From Prevotellaceae bacterium (lineage in GTDB: Bacteria; Bacteroidota; Bacteroidia; Bacteroidales; Bacteroidaceae), in assembly GCA_021204715.1 (NCBI GenBank), contig JAJPYW010000079.1:1-9637 (forward strand): a stretch of 9,637 nt of DNA, given 5' to 3'. The translations under genes and the position numbers were made by a program. The number at the start of each line of letters is the position of its first letter. Within the stretch, counting starts at the first letter, position 1. Below the pieces are notes generated by a model. That model did no database searches and was not told the origin of the DNA. It saw nothing but the letters and a program-made list of their open reading frames with translations. Of this stretch, positions 6,509-9,637 are shown piece by piece.

Positions 6509-8241
6509 TGAACGTATCTTAGAAAATACCACAGATTCTGCCGCTCCGCCTTGGGTTGCTTGACGAACGAAGAGAAGCGGGCGAAGGTAGACGGCTCTAT
6601 GTGGTAACGGGCCAGCACCTCTTGATTACCCCCTGAAAAGACCAATACACCCTCTTGGAACGAAGCGGGCAGTTTCCCTTCAGGCAAGGCGGGCGTGCCG
6701 TAGAACAGTTCCAGCATCTCCTTGAAACGCACCACGTCTTTGGACAACAAATAAAGACTTCCCAAGTACTGAATGGTGGCCTTGTGTGCCGGATTCTGCA
6801 AGATAACCTGCTTCAAGTCATCGTCCAATCCCTTGAGCGCGGCGAAGCGGTTGTCGGGGAAGATGCACTTGCGTTTCATGCCCAAGAGCGCGTCTTCCTC
6901 CACGGCCTTGTCGTTCCAAAGGAAGCGCCGGCGGCTTTCGGCCCACGCCTTGTAATACAAGGTGTGCTCCAACACCGTGATATACTTCGCGGCGGTGGCA
7001 TAGTTGCCGTAAGCAAGGTTGGTCTCGACCAAGCGCCGCAGCATGCGCGGCGAGAAGTTGTCCACCCCTTCGTTGCCTTCGAAGGCATAGCGTTGCGCGA
7101 GTGCAATGTGCCCCATGGAGAAGTAGATGTCGCTGAGCAAAGCGTAGATGTGCGGGTCCTTCTCACCCTCTACATAGAGTGAGCGCCGGTCGTGGCAAGG
7201 CTCGTGGAAAAGCACGTCGGCCAGCGCGCCACGCTCGGCCAAGGCCACGTTCAAGCAGTTTTGGTAAAGCAAGTTGTTCATGGGCATGGCGCCGCACTTG
7301 TCCACTATCTTGCCCCACTCGTTGTGGTACATATAGTAGTTCAGCTCCTTGAACGTCTCGTATTTATGGTCCACATCATGCCCCATGCCCCATGCCGTGA
7401 ACTTCACCACACCGGCTACAAGCGCCACGGCCACGGCCGCTTTCATCCACACCCTCTTCAGCCTGAAGCGCGCGCAAAGCGCGGTAAGCACAAACACCGC
7501 CACCGTGAGCAACCAAGGCAGGTAAACGCTGAACCCCGGCTCCATGCGCGGCATATAATAACCGCGAGGCAACAGCATCTCCTTCACCTCGCCGGCATAG
7601 CCCGTGCGCACGCTGCACCACGCAAGCCCCAATGCCAAGAGCGGCGGCAGCAGGAAGCAGAGCGAGCGCGGCTTAAGGTAATAAAGCTCCATAACAAGCA
7701 GCAAGCAACCATACAGGAACGCCACCGGCCCCGCCACAATAAACAACACCATGGTGCTTGCCGACGCATAAATTATCTTATAAAGAAACCTCTTGAACGA
7801 GAGATGCAGGCGCAGCAACAGCAGCATGAACAAGAACGCCACCGTGCCCTGATACCGGTACCACACGTCGAAGTGCAGCAACCAGAACGCCGCCACCGGA
7901 AACAGTGTCAACGGGAAAGTGATCCTGCCCCCACTCCACCTGCGCAGCACACTGTTCATAAGTAGCGCAATGACCGCGAGCAACGCGGCCGTAATCCCTA
8001 TACCCGCCAAGGGGCGGCCGAAGAACTGTACAAGGAAAGCTGACGCCAACCGCGCGCATCCGCCCGGCACGGCCACCGCGCGCACCATGTAATCACGCTG
8101 GTAAACAAACGTCCCCCACTGCTCCAAATAGCTGAAATTGAAGCGGCCGGTTGTCGCCGTCAACCACACCAGCAGCGCGAAGAGCACCACGCCTGCCGCC
8201 ATGAGGCACACCTTTCTATAGGGGAATATACGTGTATTCAT
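6505..8241 (-). CDS. DUF6057-like polytopic membrane protein with TPR-like C-terminal region
   Basis: The 578-residue protein has roughly eight to ten hydrophobic segments in residues 1-285 (for example 12-29, 80-97, 110-123, 133-146, 163-185, 196-210, 239-257 and 267-283). A soluble C-terminal half follows from about 290. That half is helical and tetratricopeptide-like, with alternating patterns such as IYALLSDIYFSMGHIALAQRYA (364-385) and NLAYGNYATAAKYITVLEHTLYYKAWA. It resembles Bacteroidota membrane proteins annotated as DUF6057, from memory and without a search. No catalytic motif is visible. It is the first gene of the operon, has a good -7 box just upstream, and its TGA overlaps the start of the propeller gene as ATGA. 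A role as scaffold or membrane partner of the haem propeller is inferred only from this coupling. Confidence 0.8.
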   Translation of the reverse strand: MNTRIFPYRKVCLMAAGVVLFALLVWLTATTGRFNFSYLEQWGTFVYQRDYMVRAVAVPGGCARLASAFLVQFFGRPLAGIGITAALLAVIALLMNSVLRRWSGGRITFPLTLFPVAAFWLLHFDVWYRYQGTVAFLFMLLLLRLHLSFKRFLYKIIYASASTMVLFIVAGPVAFLYGCLLLVMELYYLKPRSLCFLLPPLLALGLAWCSVRTGYAGEVKEMLLPRGYYMPRMEPGFSVYLPWLLTVAVFVLTALCARFRLKRVWMKAAVAVALVAGVVKFTAWGMGHDVDHKYETFKELNYYMYHNEWGKIVDKCGAMPMNNLLYQNCLNVALAERGALADVLFHEPCHDRRSLYVEGEKDPHIYALLSDIYFSMGHIALAQRYAFEGNEGVDNFSPRMLRRLVETNLAYGNYATAAKYITVLEHTLYYKAWAESRRRFLWNDKAVEEDALLGMKRKCIFPDNRFAALKGLDDDLKQVILQNPAHKATIQYLGSLYLLSKDVVRFKEMLELFYGTPALPEGKLPASFQEGVLVFSGGNQEVLARYHIEPSTFARFSSFVKQPKAERQNLWYFLRYVQ

Positions 8242-8264
8242 GTATAGTCAATTCAGATTCGGCA

Positions 8265-8272
8265 CAAATGTA
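8265..8272 (-). promoter_or_regulatory. -7 box for the minus-strand cytochrome maturation operon
   Basis: On the minus strand TACATTTG (8272 to 8265) fits TAnnTTTG and lies 23 bases before the ATG at 8241. A T-rich TTTT at 8293-8296, 20 bases upstream, could stand in for the -33 box. This predicts a very short leader of about 15 bases and one transcript of all minus-strand genes, since no internal promoter or terminator is obvious down to 3199. Confidence 0.55.
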
Positions 8273-8390
8273 ACCAGAATCGCCGATAAGGGAAAAGATA
8301 AGCCCGATTATTTTCTTGAAATGTGGCGCATGTAACGTATGGGAACAAAATGTGTAACACAAAAGAAGACGGAATGTGCCCGGTAACCGC

Positions 8391-8398
8391 TATATTTG
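8391..8398 (+). promoter_or_regulatory. -7 box for the GH43 gene
   Basis: TATATTTG fits TAnnTTTG and lies 53 bases before the ATG at 8452. No TTTG is present at the usual -33 distance, which is compatible with a promoter needing an activator. Confidence 0.6.
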
Positions 8399-8399
8399 C

Positions 8400-8428
8400 A
8401 GTGTGGAACCACACTTTGGCGGCCACAC
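8400..8428 (+). other. Alternative hairpins at the 5' end of the GH43 transcript
   Basis: AGTGTG (8400-8405) pairs with CACACT (8410-8415) around GAAC. The same GTGTGG (8401-8406) can instead pair with a second CCACAC at 8423-8428. The structure would lie at the first bases of the mRNA and may protect its 5' end; a switch is possible but unsupported. Confidence 0.3.
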
Positions 8429-8451
8429 GCAAACAAACATCTGCCACTTAT

Positions 8452-9637
8452 ATGAAAACAAGCACAAGTACCCTCATGGCCGCGGCCGCGGCAACCCTGC
8501 TATGTTGCGCGCAGGCAAGCTGCGCCACGTTGCAGCCTGACGAAACAAAGCACGCCGTGAACCCCGTTATCTACGCCGACGTGCCCGACATGTCCATTGT
8601 GCGTGTGGACACCACCTACTACATGAGCAGCACCACCATGCACCTCTCGCCCGGCCTGCCCGTGATGAAGTCCACCGACCTTGTGAATTGGCAGATGGCC
8701 GGCTACGCCTACGACACCCTCGCCGCAAGCCTGCCCGCCCTGAACTTAGGATGCGGCAAGAACGCCTACGGAAAAGGCTCTTGGGCCAGCTGCATACGCT
8801 ACCGCGACGGCCTCTACTACGTCTCTACCTTCGCCCAGACCACCGGCAAGACCTACATCTACACCACACCCGACGTGGAGCGCGGCCCTTGGAAGCGCGC
8901 CGAGTTCAAACCCGTGTGCCACGACCACACACTTTTCTTCGATGACGACGGCCACAATTACATCGTCTACGGAAGCGGAAAGCTCTACATCGCCGAATTG
9001 GAAGACGGCCTCACAGGACTGAAACCCGGCACCCGCCGCGTGCTCATCGAGAACGCCGGCGCGCCCGCCGGCGACCGCTTCATCGTGGGCGCCGAAGGCT
9101 CGCAACTCTTCAAGGTAGACGGCAAGTACTACCTCTTCAACATCGCTTGGCCGAAGGGCGGCATGCGCACCGTGATTGTGCACCGCGCCGACACCATTAC
9201 CGGTCCTTACGAAGGCCGCGTGGTGTTCCAAGACCGCGGCATCGCCCAAGGCGGCATCGTCGACACCCCCGACGGACGCTGGTTCGCCTACCTCTTTCAA
9301 GACTGCGGAGCCGTTGGCCGCATCCCCTACTTGGTACCCGTGACGTGGCAAGACGGCTGGCCCGTAATGGGCGAGAACGGCCTTGCGCCCGACACCTTGC
9401 AGCTTCCCGCAAGCCGCGGCCTTGTACCCGGCATCGTCGCATCCGACGATTTCACACGCGCCGCAGGAGAGGCCGGCTTACCCCTTCAATGGCAATGGAA
9501 CCACAACCCCGACAACACACTATGGTCTCTCTCGGAGCGTCCCGGCTACCTGCGCCTTGCGACCGGCAGGGTGGACACCCTGTTTACCCAAGCCCGCAAC
9601 ACCCTTACCCAGCGCACCTTCGGACCGCATTGCAGCG
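8452..9637 (+). CDS. Secreted glycoside hydrolase family 43 enzyme (beta-xylosidase/arabinofuranosidase type), 3' truncated
   Basis: GH43 enzymes are inverting five-bladed beta-propeller glycosidases acting on xylan, arabinan and related hemicelluloses. The frame is open from ATG 8452 to the window end (395 full codons). Residues 1-24 form a signal peptide with an Ala-rich core; QASC-A could be a weak lipobox (C24) or a type I cleavage site. The catalytic set fits the family: general base D46 in ADVPDMSIVRV, pKa-modulating D158 in HDHTLFFDDDG, and general acid E215 in GAEGSQLFKVDGKYYLF. The propeller ends near residue 320; from about 331 the pattern SDDFTRA..LQWQWNHNPDNTLWSL..PGYLRL marks the start of the C-terminal beta-sandwich (GH43 C2/DUF1349-like) usual in xylosidase-type members. 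The exact sugar specificity cannot be read from sequence. It is transcribed away from the cytochrome operon and probably unrelated to it. Confidence 0.92.
   Translation, partial: MKTSTSTLMAAAAATLLCCAQASCATLQPDETKHAVNPVIYADVPDMSIVRVDTTYYMSSTTMHLSPGLPVMKSTDLVNWQMAGYAYDTLAASLPALNLGCGKNAYGKGSWASCIRYRDGLYYVSTFAQTTGKTYIYTTPDVERGPWKRAEFKPVCHDHTLFFDDDGHNYIVYGSGKLYIAELEDGLTGLKPGTRRVLIENAGAPAGDRFIVGAEGSQLFKVDGKYYLFNIAWPKGGMRTVIVHRADTITGPYEGRVVFQDRGIAQGGIVDTPDGRWFAYLFQDCGAVGRIPYLVPVTWQDGWPVMGENGLAPDTLQLPASRGLVPGIVASDDFTRAAGEAGLPLQWQWNHNPDNTLWSLSERPGYLRLATGRVDTLFTQARNTLTQRTFGPHCS

Larger units (their letters stand above)
8242..8451. promoter_or_regulatory. Divergent intergenic region with repeated GTAAC and small palindromes
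   Basis: The 210 bases between the minus-strand operon and the GH43 gene hold both promoters. GTAAC occurs four times on the plus strand (8270-8274, 8332-8336, 8354-8358, 8383-8387), two of them centred in palindromes: TGTGT-A-ACACA (8351-8361) and CGGT-A-ACCG (8381-8389). The first is centred about 45-50 bases before the predicted GH43 start site, a usual activator position; the second abuts the -7 box. These are operator candidates only; GTAAC also occurs elsewhere in the window, for example near 1777 and 1849. Confidence 0.35.

Noticed and set aside
8253..8447. 64-codon minus-strand frame in the divergent region
   Set aside because: It covers both predicted promoters, has no recognisable features, and its composition is non-coding-like.

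Overview
The window looks like a chromosomal piece from a fairly GC-rich member of the Bacteroidales (Bacteroides/Prevotella-type). Three things point there: the -7 boxes of the form TAnnTTTG in front of most transcription units, a ribosomal protein S16 with the long Lys/Glu/Ala-rich tail typical of Bacteroidota, and families that are common in this phylum (a DUF4369-type thioredoxin lipoprotein, a DUF6057-like membrane protein, a GH43 lipoprotein-like enzyme). Species cannot be decided from the sequence.

Layout: (1) 1-115, end of an unidentified plus-strand gene. (2) 301-1757, rpsP (S16) behind its own promoter and a small leader hairpin, a terminator-like hairpin, then a YcdX-type PHP phosphoesterase gene with an unusually good Shine-Dalgarno sequence. 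(3) 1878-2987, a TlpA/ResA-like thioredoxin lipoprotein with its own promoter. (4) 2988-3198, a convergent intergenic region with two strong stem-loops. (5) 3199-8241, a tightly packed minus-strand operon, in transcription order: DUF6057-like polytopic protein with a TPR-like C-terminus; TolB-like beta-propeller lipoprotein carrying one CxxCH haem-c motif; a possible 18-residue CxxC micro-ORF that exactly fills the gap; a short ResB/Ccs1-like protein; and CcsA with its WWD haem-handling motif. (6) 8242-8451, a divergent promoter region. (7) 8452 to the end, a secreted GH43-family glycosidase cut by the window edge.

The most interesting unit is the minus-strand operon. System II cytochrome c maturation genes (resB/ccs1 and ccsA) are co-transcribed with a predicted haem-binding beta-propeller lipoprotein and a large membrane protein of unknown role, rather than with a recognisable cytochrome such as nrfHA in this window. 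The simplest reading is that the maturation pair attaches haem to the CMNCH site of the propeller, giving an envelope redox or sensing module. The convergent thioredoxin lipoprotein could keep the CxxCH cysteines reduced, as ResA/CcsX does in other System II organisms. This is inference from gene order and motifs.

Other oddities are a palindrome-rich tandem repeat translated inside a cytoplasmic loop of CcsA, nested hairpins between the convergent genes, and small palindromes around the GH43 promoter. No tRNA, rRNA, CRISPR array, insertion sequence or integrase was seen.
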